From: Thermoplasmata archaeon
GTDB lineage: Archaea > Thermoplasmatota > Thermoplasmata > Lutacidiplasmatales > UBA184
Direction: 5' to 3'
NCBI GenBank assembly: GCA_022750155.1
Contig: JAKIWG010000020.1
Location: 1 to 39,610, forward strand
DNA length: 39,610 bases
Shown: piece after piece, positions 8,621-16,268 of the stretch
Numbering within the stretch: position 1 is the stretch's first letter
How the letters are laid out: every line of letters begins with the position of its first letter
Notes under the pieces: generated by a model
Database searches by the model: none
Told to the model about the DNA's origin: nothing
What the model saw: the letters and a program-made list of their open reading frames with translations, nothing else
Position numbers and translations under genes: made by a program

Positions 8621-9154
8621 TCAACCGGCCACGGCGGCCGCCGTGACCTTCGGTGGGGTGTGCACCACGATGACCCGGGTGGGCACAGGGAGTTTGTGCG
8701 ACGCCTTCCGGAGGGCCTCCTTGGCGTCGTCGACGTGGCCGGCGGTCGTGTAGATGGTCAGCAACTCCATACCGATCTGAGCCCGGACCGCATGGCCGAC
8801 GGGCTTGCCGAACGCGAGCCGCATTCCGCTCGAGATACGGTCAGCGCCGGCACCCATGGCCATCTTGTGCTCCCGCAGGATCTGATGGGGATATCGGCGG
8901 ACCTTCAGGTGGAACTCGTTCGGGCTCGTCTTCTCCATCACTCGCACGGCGGAGATGCGGGCCGCCTCGAGCGCCCGGTCCCGGACCTGGGCCGCCTCTT
9001 CGACCCCGAGGGAGAGGGAGATGGGGAACTGGACCTTCAGGTTGCCCGTATCGAACTGGGTGATCCGGCAGGTCGGAACGCCCCCCATGTACTCCCGCCG
9101 AGTGTACACCTGCCCTTCGATCTCGCGGTACATCCGGCTGGGTTTGCGGGTCAT
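8621..9154 (-). CDS. rpl10e: Large-subunit ribosomal protein L10e (uL16 family)
   Basis: The 177-residue protein has the usual length and landmarks of archaeal L10e. The start is MTRKPSRMYREIEGQVYTRREY, with GGVPTCRI near residue 25, the basic RRYPHQILREHK helix and loop near 90, GMRLAFGKPVGHA near 110-122, and LPVPTRVIV near the end. L10e/uL16 lies at the tRNA corridor of the large subunit near the A site. It is a single gene, not embedded in a ribosomal operon here. ATG 9154 is about 32 nt from the centre of the minus-strand TATA box GCTTTTACCC (9181-9190). Upstream lies the end of the pantoate kinase gene in the same direction. Confidence 0.95.
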   Translation of the reverse strand: MTRKPSRMYREIEGQVYTRREYMGGVPTCRITQFDTGNLKVQFPISLSLGVEEAAQVRDRALEAARISAVRVMEKTSPNEFHLKVRRYPHQILREHKMAMGAGADRISSGMRLAFGKPVGHAVRAQIGMELLTIYTTAGHVDDAKEALRKASHKLPVPTRVIVVHTPPKVTAAAVAG

Positions 9155-9180
9155 CGGAGGAGGCGGGCGAGCTAGCCTGT

Positions 9181-9190
9181 GGGTAAAAGC
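9181..9190 (-). promoter_or_regulatory. TATA box of L10e gene
   Basis: Minus-strand GCTTTTACCC, preceded by the purine-rich GAGAAAG as a possible BRE. The predicted start of transcription is near 9160, giving a leader of only a few bases. Confidence 0.55.
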
Positions 9191-9214
9191 CTTTCTCGGA
9201 CGGAAGCGAATTCG

Positions 9215-10117
9215 CTAGCCGATGACGTGAGCCCCCGCGGGCGCCGCCCCGAGTTCCACCGCGCGAACTCCGGCGGCCTGCAGGACCTCGATCAATCGAG
9301 TTCGGGCGGCTTCCGAGGGGGGGACGGCAAAGAAACTGCGGCCGAACATCGCCTGGCTCGCCCGGATCCCCTCGCTTCGGATCCGGAGGAGGAGTCGGGA
9401 GAGGGCCGGCGGTGCCAGTCCCAACCGGTCGCCGAACGCCTCCGACTCGGCCAAGAACGTCGCTACGGTCGGCCGCTGACGAAGGGTCGTGAGGCCCTCG
9501 CTCGCCCGGTCGACGACGTGGGCGAGGAACGTGGGGTCCCGAAGCAGCCCCCGCGACGCGATCGGGCGGCCCACCACGCCGATCCACAGCGACCTGGGGA
9601 ACGGATAGTGGCGCACGAGCCCCCGAGGAGGGAGTCCCGGCCGTCGACGGAACTCGAGACCCCCGCCCAGGATCGCCGCGACCCCTCCCAATCCCCCTCC
9701 CCCGAACAGGTCGGCCAGATGGGCGGTTTCGACCGCCTTGCGGGGATCGAGGTCGAGGAGGCGAGCGACCGCCAACCCCGTCGCAGTTGCCCCCGCCGCG
9801 CTCATCCCGAACCCCTGGCCGATCGGAAGCTGGTGGACGAGGTCGACCGTGAGTCGCCCGCGTCGCCGGGCCAACAATCGCTCGGCGACGGTGCGGGAGA
9901 TCGAGAGCTCGTGCCGGGCGGAGGACCGAACCAGGATTCGACGGGGGCGCTCGGGTTCGAGGGTCGCCGTGGCCACGACCCCGAGCTCGAGCACGATGCC
10001 CGCCCCCACCGACCCGCGTCCTCGGGGGTCGGACCCGACCGAGGCGGGGGCGAAGATCCCGGTGACGTGCCCCGGAGCGAACGCGCTCGCCGCCCGGAGG
10101 CCCTTGCGTCTCAGCAT
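9215..10117 (-). CDS. Pantoate kinase (archaeal GHMP kinase, CoA biosynthesis)
   Basis: The 300-residue protein starts with AFAPGHVTGIFAP, and around residue 112 carries QLPIGQGFGMSAAGATATGLA. This is the glycine/serine-rich ATP loop of the GHMP superfamily in the form typical of archaeal pantoate kinase (COG1829). That enzyme phosphorylates pantoate to 4-phosphopantoate, which phosphopantothenate synthetase then joins to beta-alanine. It replaces the bacterial PanC/CoaA route. A further glycine-rich segment (DLFGGGGLGGVAAILGGGLEF) follows at about 140-160. The partner synthetase is not in the window. ATG 10117 lies about 34 nt from the palindromic CTTATAAG shared with the divergent PAN gene. 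Confidence 0.88.
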   Translation of the reverse strand: MLRRKGLRAASAFAPGHVTGIFAPASVGSDPRGRGSVGAGIVLELGVVATATLEPERPRRILVRSSARHELSISRTVAERLLARRRGRLTVDLVHQLPIGQGFGMSAAGATATGLAVARLLDLDPRKAVETAHLADLFGGGGLGGVAAILGGGLEFRRRPGLPPRGLVRHYPFPRSLWIGVVGRPIASRGLLRDPTFLAHVVDRASEGLTTLRQRPTVATFLAESEAFGDRLGLAPPALSRLLLRIRSEGIRASQAMFGRSFFAVPPSEAARTRLIEVLQAAGVRAVELGAAPAGAHVIG

Positions 10118-10147
10118 CTCCGGTGCCCCGCTCGCGAAGAACGATTA

Positions 10148-10155
10148 CTTATAAG
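10148..10155. promoter_or_regulatory. Palindromic TATA box CTTATAAG between pantoate kinase and PAN
   Basis: CTTATAAG is self-complementary and is the only A/T-rich box in the 102-nt gap between divergent starts at 10117 (minus) and 10220 (plus). For pantoate kinase the spacing to ATG is about 34 nt; for PAN about 68 nt, implying a leader of about 40 nt. A shared bidirectional core promoter is inferred. Confidence 0.6.
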
Positions 10156-10219
10156 CCGAGGCGCTTTGTTCGCCGGTGAACTCGCTTGGCGAGTCGCCTC
10201 CGTAGGAGTCTCGATCGGA

Positions 10220-11425
10220 ATGGGAGAACCCGACGCTTCGGCGGTCCCGCGCGAGAATTTCGACCGCGTCAATTTCCTCGAGCTCCGGAACAACCAGCTC
10301 GCCGAGGCGATCAAGCGCGTCGAGAGCGAGCGCCACTACATGGAAGCGGAGATCCTCCGCCTCCAGCGCGAGGTCAAGCGCCTGAAGACCGAGCTCGACC
10401 GCCTTCGCTACCCCCCGCTCATCGTCGGCAACGTCCGGGACGTGCTCACCGACGGACGCGTCGTCGTCAAGTCGTCCACCGGACCCGACTTCGTCGTCAA
10501 CTCGGCCGAGACCGTCGAGCACGAGAAGATCACCGTCGGCTCGCGCGTCGCGCTCAACAAGCAGACCCTCGCCGTCATGGGGGTCCTTCCGGCCTCCCTC
10601 GACCCGCTCGTGGCCGCGAGCGAGATCGTCGACAAGCCGGACGTGACCTACACGGAGATCGGCGGGCTGGGCGACCAGATCCGGGAGATCCGGGAGGCCG
10701 TGGAGTATCCGCTGCTCCGCTCGGACCTGTACAAGAAGATCGGCGTCGACCCGCCCAAGGGCGTCCTTCTCATCGGCTCGCCGGGGACGGGGAAGACGAT
10801 GGTGGCGAAGGCCGTCGCGCACCACACGCACGCGACGTTCGTGCGGCTGGTCGGAAGCGAGCTCGTCCAGAAGTACATCGGGGAGGGCGCCCGCCTGGTG
10901 CGGGAGCTGTTCCAGCTCGCCCGCGAGAAGGCCCCCACGATCATATTCATCGACGAGGTCGACTCGATCGGTGCCAAACGACTCGAGGTCGCCACGAGCG
11001 GGGACCGGGAGGTCCAGCGCACCCTGATGCAGCTGCTCGCGGAGATGGACGGGTTCGAACCGCTCAGCAATGTGAAGATCATCGCCGCGACGAACCGGCC
11101 CGACATCCTCGACGAGGCCCTGCTCCGGCCCGGACGGTTCGACCGGATCATCGAGATCCCCGTCCCCGCCTTCCCCGGCCGGGTGGAGATCTTCAAGATC
11201 CACTCCAAGGGCATGGCGATCAAGGAGACCGTGGACTTCGAGTCGCTGGCCTCCCGGTGCGAGGGGGCGACCGGTGCCGACATCAAGGCGATCTGCACCG
11301 AGGCCGGCATGTGGGCGATCCGCGAGGAGCGAGACAGCGTGACCGCCGCGGACTTCGAGCGGGCGATCGAGAAGGTCATCGGCGAAGAGGAACTCCGCAA
11401 GGAGTCCGTCACGATGTTCGCCTGA
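10220..11425 (+). CDS. pan: Proteasome-activating nucleotidase PAN
   Basis: The 401-residue AAA ATPase unfolds substrates and feeds them to the 20S proteasome as a hexamer. An N-terminal coiled coil covers about residues 15-62, then the OB domain, then the AAA module. Walker A is GSPGTGKT near 186-193, Walker B is IIFIDEVDSIG near 249, sensor ATNRPD, and the arginine-finger region is LRPGRFDR. The last residues are MFA, whereas PAN usually ends in hydrophobic-Tyr-X; Phe replaces Tyr here. The start is ATG 10220, just before the coiled coil; an in-frame TTG at 10166 is too close to the TATA box at 10148-10155. The long upstream open frame antisense to pantoate kinase is not part of the gene. 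Two hairpins follow the stop. Confidence 0.96.
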   Translation: MGEPDASAVPRENFDRVNFLELRNNQLAEAIKRVESERHYMEAEILRLQREVKRLKTELDRLRYPPLIVGNVRDVLTDGRVVVKSSTGPDFVVNSAETVEHEKITVGSRVALNKQTLAVMGVLPASLDPLVAASEIVDKPDVTYTEIGGLGDQIREIREAVEYPLLRSDLYKKIGVDPPKGVLLIGSPGTGKTMVAKAVAHHTHATFVRLVGSELVQKYIGEGARLVRELFQLAREKAPTIIFIDEVDSIGAKRLEVATSGDREVQRTLMQLLAEMDGFEPLSNVKIIAATNRPDILDEALLRPGRFDRIIEIPVPAFPGRVEIFKIHSKGMAIKETVDFESLASRCEGATGADIKAICTEAGMWAIREERDSVTAADFERAIEKVIGEEELRKESVTMFA

Positions 11426-11427
11426 AG

Positions 11428-11444
11428 CGCGCGACGATCGCGCG
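11428..11444 (+). terminator. Hairpin directly after PAN
   Basis: CGCGCGA (11428-11434) pairs with TCGCGCG (11438-11444) around a three-base loop, three bases after the PAN stop codon. A second stem, GGCCCGC (11445-11451) with GCGGGCC (11459-11465), overlaps the end of the convergent zinc-ribbon gene. Together they probably bound both transcripts. Confidence 0.4.
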
Positions 11445-11455
11445 GGCCCGCCGGT

Positions 11456-11671
11456 TCAGCGGGCCGAGAAGAACTCGACCTTCCCGCAGTGGGCGCACCA
11501 GAACATCTCCAGGAGCAGGACACTCTCGGGCATCCCGACGCCCGCCGCCGTGCGGAGCGGGCGCGGCCCCATCGGGGAGAGCGGCGAGGAGCAGCCGGAA
11601 CAGCGTCGCGATTGGGAGCTCGGGGTCAGAGCGGGGGAGTCGTCGGCCCGTGGTGCCGGAGGTAGGCTCAT
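11456..11671 (-). CDS. Small zinc-ribbon protein
   Basis: The 71-residue product begins MSLPPAPRADD and has two CxxC knuckles, Cys24-x2-Cys27 (RCSGCSS) and Cys59-x2-Cys62 (FWCAHCGKVEFF), separated by a hydrophobic segment. This is a classic zinc-ribbon layout. The aromatic CAHCGKVEFF motif recalls small archaeal zinc ribbons of unknown role. ATG 11671 is chosen over more upstream frames because those run through sequence of the neighbouring gene, and an AT-rich TAAACTTC lies about 33 nt before it. It converges with PAN. No function can be assigned. Confidence 0.7.
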   Translation of the reverse strand: MSLPPAPRADDSPALTPSSQSRRCSGCSSPLSPMGPRPLRTAAGVGMPESVLLLEMFWCAHCGKVEFFSAR

Positions 11672-11705
11672 GCCCGACGATATGCGGGGTGGGGCGGCTT
11701 GAAGT

Positions 11706-12530
11706 TTACGGCGGGTTCGCGCTCGCCCGCCCGACGATCCGGGGGCCGCTCGTCGCCGACAGGTCGGCGAGGTGGACCGGGTCACCGGGTGCGAACGCGA
11801 CCGGGCGGTCGGCCCTCAGGCGGACGGTGCTCCCTTCGAGGGCTTCCAGCCGGGTCGGCACGAACTGGAGGCCGAAGAGGGCGTGGAGCGACTGGCCGGC
11901 CGAGGGCTTCCCTCGGTAGAACCGGCACGTCCTCCAGTCCCCGCACGTGACCTCGGTCGCCACCGTCAGGCTCCCGTCCGGAGCGAGCGTCTGCCCGCGC
12001 GAGAGCTCCTCGGCCTCGACCCCCTTCAGGGCGAGGCCGACGCGCTCCCCGGTCCCCGCCTCCCGGACCTCGACATCGTGGACCTGGATCGAGCGGACCT
12101 CGACCTCGCGGTCCTCGGGGTACGCCCGCAGGCGGTCGTGGGCCCGGACCGTCCCCTGCCGCACGACCCCGAGGACGACGGCCCCGACCCCCTTCACCGG
12201 GAAGGCGTGGTCGATGCGGACCCGCACGGGCCCGACCTTGGGCTCGGCGACCCACGCCCCGACCGTCTCCCGGAGCTTCGGAAGGTCGAGGGTCTCGGCC
12301 GGGGCCGTTTCGAGCCGCGTCCCCTGGAACACCTTGCGGAGTTCCTCCGGGCCGACGGCGCCTCCGAGGAGCTGGAGCACCGGCGCGTCGAACAGGTCGA
12401 CGGTGGCGGCCGATTCCGCCACTTCCTTGGTGAGGGCGGGTACGTGCAGGAGGATGCGGTCGGCGAGCGCGAGGGTGAACAGCAGGGGAGGGAACTTCTC
12501 CGGGAACTGGGTCGGTTCGACCGCGGTCAC
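11706..12530 (-). CDS. EF-Tu/SelB-like translation-factor paralogue with degenerate GTPase domain; true start probably upstream
   Basis: From GTG 12530 the product has 274 residues. The second half (from VRVRIDHAFPVKGVGAVVLG) is an EF-Tu domain-2 beta-barrel as in SelB/EF1A, with a second barrel to the end. The first part resembles a G domain but has no GKS/T P-loop and no NKxD, so it is probably not a GTPase. Family-like sequence continues upstream of the GTG: VTIALTG, KELGRELGKKG, SSDITLYN, up to about 12647. It is in the same frame as clpB and begins directly after the clpB TGA (12654-12656), but contains no ATG, GTG or TTG. Either initiation is non-canonical, the G-run at 12647-12653 hides an indel, or the shorter form is real. 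It is co-directional with clpB and probably co-transcribed. Confidence 0.72.
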   Translation of the reverse strand: MTAVEPTQFPEKFPPLLFTLALADRILLHVPALTKEVAESAATVDLFDAPVLQLLGGAVGPEELRKVFQGTRLETAPAETLDLPKLRETVGAWVAEPKVGPVRVRIDHAFPVKGVGAVVLGVVRQGTVRAHDRLRAYPEDREVEVRSIQVHDVEVREAGTGERVGLALKGVEAEELSRGQTLAPDGSLTVATEVTCGDWRTCRFYRGKPSAGQSLHALFGLQFVPTRLEALEGSTVRLRADRPVAFAPGDPVHLADLSATSGPRIVGRASANPP

Positions 12531-12653
12531 CGCGTGGCCGTCCCGGACGGAATTGTAGAGGGTGATGTCGGAGGAGGTCCCCTTCTTCCCCAGCTCCCGC
12601 CCCAGCTCCTTCGAGCCGGTCAGGGCGATGGTGACCGCGCTCGTGTCCCCCCC

Positions 12654-15263
12654 TCAGGCTTCGGCCGGCGCGGGGGGTCGGACCGTGGAGGTCAGGACGA
12701 TGGCGCCGTCGCGCACGGCCACCTGGACCTCCGAGCCGTCGTGGATCTCCCCGGCGAGCAGTCGGACGGTCAGCGGGTCGACGACCAATCGCTGGACCGT
12801 CCGCTTGAGCGGGCGGGCCCCGAACTGGGAGTCGAAGCCGGCCTGGGCGAGGAACGTCTTCGCCGCGGCGGTCGCCGTGATCCGGATCCGTCGGTCCTTC
12901 AGACGCTGCTGCAACAGGTTCAGCTGGAGGTCGACGATCTGGACGATCTGCGCCTCGCTCAGCGGCTGGAAGATGACAATGTCGTCGAGCCGGTTGAGGA
13001 ACTCGGGCCGGAAGAACGAGCGGAGCGCCTCCTCGACGACCTTGCGGCGCTCCGCCTCCGAGTGCGCCGCGGCGAGGAGGTCGGTGCCGAGGTTGCTCGT
13101 CATGATCACGAGGGTATTGCGGAAATCCACGGTCCGGCCCTGGCCGTCGGTCAGCCGCCCCTCGTCCATCAGCTGGAGCAGGACGTTGACCACGTCCGGG
13201 TGGGCCTTCTCGATCTCGTCGAACAGGATGACCGTGTACGGATGGGTCCGCACCGCCTCCGTCAGCTGGCCGCCCTCCTCGTAGCCCACGTACCCGGGGG
13301 GAGCCCCGATCAGGCGGGCGACGGTGTGCTTTTCCATGTACTCGCTCATGTCGAGCCGCACGAGGGCGCGCTCCGAGTGGAACAGGAAGCTCGCGAGGGC
13401 CTTCGCGAGCTCGGTCTTCCCGACGCCGGTCGGCCCGACGAACAGGAACGCCCCCATCGGACGGTTGGGGTCGGCGAGCCCGGATCGCGAGCGCCGCACC
13501 GCGGTCGCGACCGCGGTCACCGCTTCCTCCTGACCGACGACCCGCTTGCGGAGCTCCTCCTCCATCTGAAGCAGCCGGTGCGTCTCCCCCTCGAGCAGCC
13601 TCGAGATGGGGACGCCGCTCCACTTGGCGATGACCTGGGCGACGTCCTCCTCGTCCACCTCCTCGCGCAGCAGGCGCTCGGTCTGGTCCCCCTTCGTCGT
13701 CAGGCGGTTCGCCTCCAGCTGACGCTGCAGGTCGGGGATCACGCCGTAGCGAAGCCGCGCGGCCGCCTCGAGGTTCCCGGAGCGCTCGGCCCCCTCCTCC
13801 TCCGCCTTCGCTTCCTCGAGCTTGCGACGGAGGGAGCGGACGGTCTCGACCTGGGCCTTCTCTCCCTTCCAGCGCGCCGAGAGCTCCCCCTCCTTCTCCT
13901 TCAGGTTCGCGAGCTCCTTCTCGAGCTTGGCGAGCCGGTCCTTCGAGGCCGGGTCGCTCTCGCGCTTGAGCGCCGCGCGCTCGATCTCGAGCTGCATCGT
14001 CCGCCGGGTCAGTTGGTCGAGCTCCGGTGGGCGCGAGTCGAGGGCCAATCGGACCATGCTGGCCGCCTCGTCCAACGAGTCGATCGCCTTGTCCGGAAGG
14101 TGCCGGTCGGCGATGTAACGCGCCGAGAGCGTGGCGGCGGCGACGAGCGCGGCATCGTGGATCTTCACGCCATGGTGGAGCTCGTAGCGCTCCCGCAGGC
14201 CGCGGAGGATCGAGATCGTGTCGTCGACCGTCGGCTCGGGGACGAGGACCGGCTGGAACCTCCGTTCGAGCGCGGCGTCCTTCTCGATGTACTTGCGGTA
14301 CTCCTGGATCGTCGTCGCGCCGATGCAGTGCAGGGTCCCCCGGGCGAGGGCCGGCTTCAGCAGGTTGGACGCGTCGAGGGCCCCTCCCTCCGTCGAGCCG
14401 GCGTGGACGAGGGTGTGTAGCTCGTCGATGAACAGGATCACGCGCCCTTCGGCGCGCTCCACCTCGCCGAGCACGGCCTTCATCCGCTCCTCGAACTCGC
14501 CGCGGAACTTCGCCCCGGCGAGGAGCGCCCCCAGGTCGAGGCCGACGACCTTCTTCTCCCGCAGCGCGTCGGGGACGTCGTTCGCCGCGATCCGCTGGGC
14601 GAGCCCCTCGACGACGGCCGTCTTGCCGACCCCCGGTTCTCCGATGAGCACCGGGTTGTTCTTGGTCCGCCTCGAAAGGATCTGGATGACCCGTCGAATC
14701 TCGTCGTCCCGGCCGATGACGGGGTCGAGCTTCCGCTCGCGGGCGAGGACGGTCAGGTCCCGCCCGTACTTCTCGAGGGCCCGGTACTCCTGCTCCTCCT
14801 GCCGGCTTTCGACGCGTCGGGCCCCGCTGTGGAGGTTCTTCAGCGCCGCCTCGACGGCCTGCCGGCGGACCCCGACGTCGGCGAGCATCTCGTGCGCGGG
14901 GCACTTCGTCGACAGGATCCCCATGAGGAGCTGCTCGACGCTCGTGTAGCGGTCCTTGCGGGCCTCGGCCTCCTTCTCCGCGGCATCGAGCACGGCGGTG
15001 AGCGTGCGGGAGATGTACTGGTCGGTCGGGGCCACGTGGTCCGCCGTCGGGAGGGTCTTGAGGTAGGTGTCGAGTCGCTCGTTGAGCTTGTCCAACGGGA
15101 CGTTGACCATGCGGAGGGTCTCGGAGATCGTCCCCGTGGGGTCGCTGGTGAGGCCGAGCAGCAGGTGCTCCGGCTCGACGGCGGCGTGCCGGAGCTCGGC
15201 GGCCCGGGCGAACCCCCTCTCGAGCGCCGACCGCGCGGCGTCGGTGAGCCGTTCGAGGCGCAT
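12654..15263 (-). CDS. clpB: ClpB/Hsp104-type disaggregase
   Basis: The 869-residue protein contains the double Clp-N domain (from [17 protein letters not shown]), AAA-1 with GEPGVGKT near 208-215, a coiled-coil M domain at about 400-530, and AAA-2 with GPTGVGKT near 610-617. It has the Clp[14 protein letters not shown] loop and the Clp D2 end [12 protein letters not shown]. It rescues aggregated proteins with Hsp70. The in-frame ATG at 15290 lies inside the TATA box (15288-15295). ATG 15263, about 28 nt downstream and matching the usual ClpB N-terminus, is therefore the likely start of a leaderless mRNA. ClpB is patchy in archaea and its presence suggests acquisition from bacteria. dnaK/dnaJ are not in the window. 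Confidence 0.95.
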   Translation of the reverse strand: MRLERLTDAARSALERGFARAAELRHAAVEPEHLLLGLTSDPTGTISETLRMVNVPLDKLNERLDTYLKTLPTADHVAPTDQYISRTLTAVLDAAEKEAEARKDRYTSVEQLLMGILSTKCPAHEMLADVGVRRQAVEAALKNLHSGARRVESRQEEQEYRALEKYGRDLTVLARERKLDPVIGRDDEIRRVIQILSRRTKNNPVLIGEPGVGKTAVVEGLAQRIAANDVPDALREKKVVGLDLGALLAGAKFRGEFEERMKAVLGEVERAEGRVILFIDELHTLVHAGSTEGGALDASNLLKPALARGTLHCIGATTIQEYRKYIEKDAALERRFQPVLVPEPTVDDTISILRGLRERYELHHGVKIHDAALVAAATLSARYIADRHLPDKAIDSLDEAASMVRLALDSRPPELDQLTRRTMQLEIERAALKRESDPASKDRLAKLEKELANLKEKEGELSARWKGEKAQVETVRSLRRKLEEAKAEEEGAERSGNLEAAARLRYGVIPDLQRQLEANRLTTKGDQTERLLREEVDEEDVAQVIAKWSGVPISRLLEGETHRLLQMEEELRKRVVGQEEAVTAVATAVRRSRSGLADPNRPMGAFLFVGPTGVGKTELAKALASFLFHSERALVRLDMSEYMEKHTVARLIGAPPGYVGYEEGGQLTEAVRTHPYTVILFDEIEKAHPDVVNVLLQLMDEGRLTDGQGRTVDFRNTLVIMTSNLGTDLLAAAHSEAERRKVVEEALRSFFRPEFLNRLDDIVIFQPLSEAQIVQIVDLQLNLLQQRLKDRRIRITATAAAKTFLAQAGFDSQFGARPLKRTVQRLVVDPLTVRLLAGEIHDGSEVQVAVRDGAIVLTSTVRPPAPAEA

Positions 15264-15287
15264 GATGGGCCATTCAGCGGGACTAGT

Positions 15288-15295
15288 CATATAAG
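15288..15295. promoter_or_regulatory. Bidirectional TATA box between clpB and pyrD
   Basis: CATATAAG on the plus strand reads CTTATATG on the minus strand. It is the only AT-rich element between ATG 15263 (clpB, minus) and GTG 15318 (pyrD, plus). Its centre is about 28 nt from the first and 27 nt from the second, the spacing expected for leaderless transcripts both ways. Confidence 0.65.
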
Positions 15296-15317
15296 CGGAC
15301 TCCCCGTCCTATCGGCG

Positions 15318-16250
15318 GTGGCCGACCTCCGAGCCCGGTTCGCGGGGATCGAACTCCGCAATCCGTTCCTGCTCGCCTCCGGGATCTGGGGCGAGAGCGG
15401 CACGTCGCTGAAGGGGGCGTACGAAGCCGGTGCGGCCGGAGTGATCAGCAAGTCGATCGGCTCCGCGCCGCGCTCGGGATACCCGAACCCCACCGTCGAG
15501 GAGTACGGCCGATTCGGGTTCCTCAACGCGATGGGCCTGCCGAATCCCGGGATCGAGGAGTACCCGAGGGAGATCGCGATCGCCCGGGCGGCGGGGGTTC
15601 CCGTGATCGGATCCGTCTTCGGGGGCGACGCGACGGAGTTCGCCGCCCTCGCCTCGAAGATGGCCGACACCGGCGTGATCGCCCTCGAGCTCAACCTGTC
15701 CTGCCCCCACGCCGAGGGGTTCGGCTCGGAGATCGGTCAGGACCCGAAGGAGGTCGAGGCGGTGACCCGCGCGGTGGTCGCGGCCGTCCGGATCCCCGTG
15801 ATCGCCAAGCTCACCCCGAACACCGCCGACGTCGTGGAGCTCGCCCGAGCCGCCGAGCGCGGCGGGGCGTCGGCGGTCAGCGCGATCAACACTGTCCGGG
15901 CCATCGCCATCGACGTCCGTCTCCGCCGCCCCACGCTCTCCCACGGGATGGGGGGCCTCAGCGGGCCTTCGATCAAGCCGATCGGGCTGGCGTGTGTCTG
16001 GCAGATCGCCGACCAGGTGAAGATCCCGATCGTCGGCGTCGGGGGGATCGAGACGGCGGAGGATGCCCTCGAGTACATCATGGCGGGAGCCTCCGCCGTG
16101 GAGGTGGGGACGGCGGTCGCGTTCGGGGGGATCTCGGTGTTCGGGCGCCTCGTCGCGGACCTCTCCCGTCTTCTCGATGAGCTCGGGATCGCCACGCTCT
16201 CGGATGCGGTCGGCGCCGCTCGGGCCGGATCGGCCCCGCCGGCCGGGTAG
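15318..16250 (+). CDS. pyrD: Dihydroorotate dehydrogenase, catalytic subunit (class 1B type)
   Basis: The 310-residue FMN-dependent TIM-barrel enzyme oxidises dihydroorotate to orotate in UMP synthesis. Landmarks are LRNPFLLASGIWG near the start, the substrate loop FLNAMGLPNPGIEEY near 70-85, and ELNLSCPHAEGFG near 125-135 with the catalytic Cys of class 1 enzymes; His follows Pro where Asn is common. IAKLTPN comes next, then the FMN phosphate site GVGGIETAEDALEYIMAGASAVEVGT. A Cys base rather than Ser, plus a pyrK gene nearby, fits the class 1B heterotetramer. GTG 15318 is chosen from its spacing to the TATA box and from the MADLRARFAGIEL beginning. pyrK is not adjacent: a GNAT gene on the other strand lies between them. 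Confidence 0.94.
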   Translation: MADLRARFAGIELRNPFLLASGIWGESGTSLKGAYEAGAAGVISKSIGSAPRSGYPNPTVEEYGRFGFLNAMGLPNPGIEEYPREIAIARAAGVPVIGSVFGGDATEFAALASKMADTGVIALELNLSCPHAEGFGSEIGQDPKEVEAVTRAVVAAVRIPVIAKLTPNTADVVELARAAERGGASAVSAINTVRAIAIDVRLRRPTLSHGMGGLSGPSIKPIGLACVWQIADQVKIPIVGVGGIETAEDALEYIMAGASAVEVGTAVAFGGISVFGRLVADLSRLLDELGIATLSDAVGAARAGSAPPAG

Positions 16251-16268
16251 CGGTCCGCTTTCCAGCGA

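Noticed and set aside
9179-10219. N-terminal extension of PAN or a fused gene
   Set aside because: The open frame is antisense to the pantoate kinase gene, is Arg/Pro/Gly-rich, and is cut off from PAN by the promoter; PAN family proteins start near 10220.
11045-11065. T-loop-like GGTTCGAACC
   Set aside because: It lies inside the PAN coding sequence between Walker B and the sensor; no other tRNA elements are near.
10145-11203. Long open frame antisense to PAN
   Set aside because: Produced by GC-rich codon bias; the translation has no domain and the sense strand is a conserved ATPase.
11772-15273. Very long alternative frames across clpB and the SelB-like gene on both strands
   Set aside because: Low-complexity Arg/Gly/Pro or Leu/Glu/Val-rich shadow translations; the conserved proteins occupy the other frame.
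15264-15290. Upstream clpB start at ATG 15290
   Set aside because: This ATG is part of the TATA box and would not be in the transcript; the family N-terminus matches ATG 15263.
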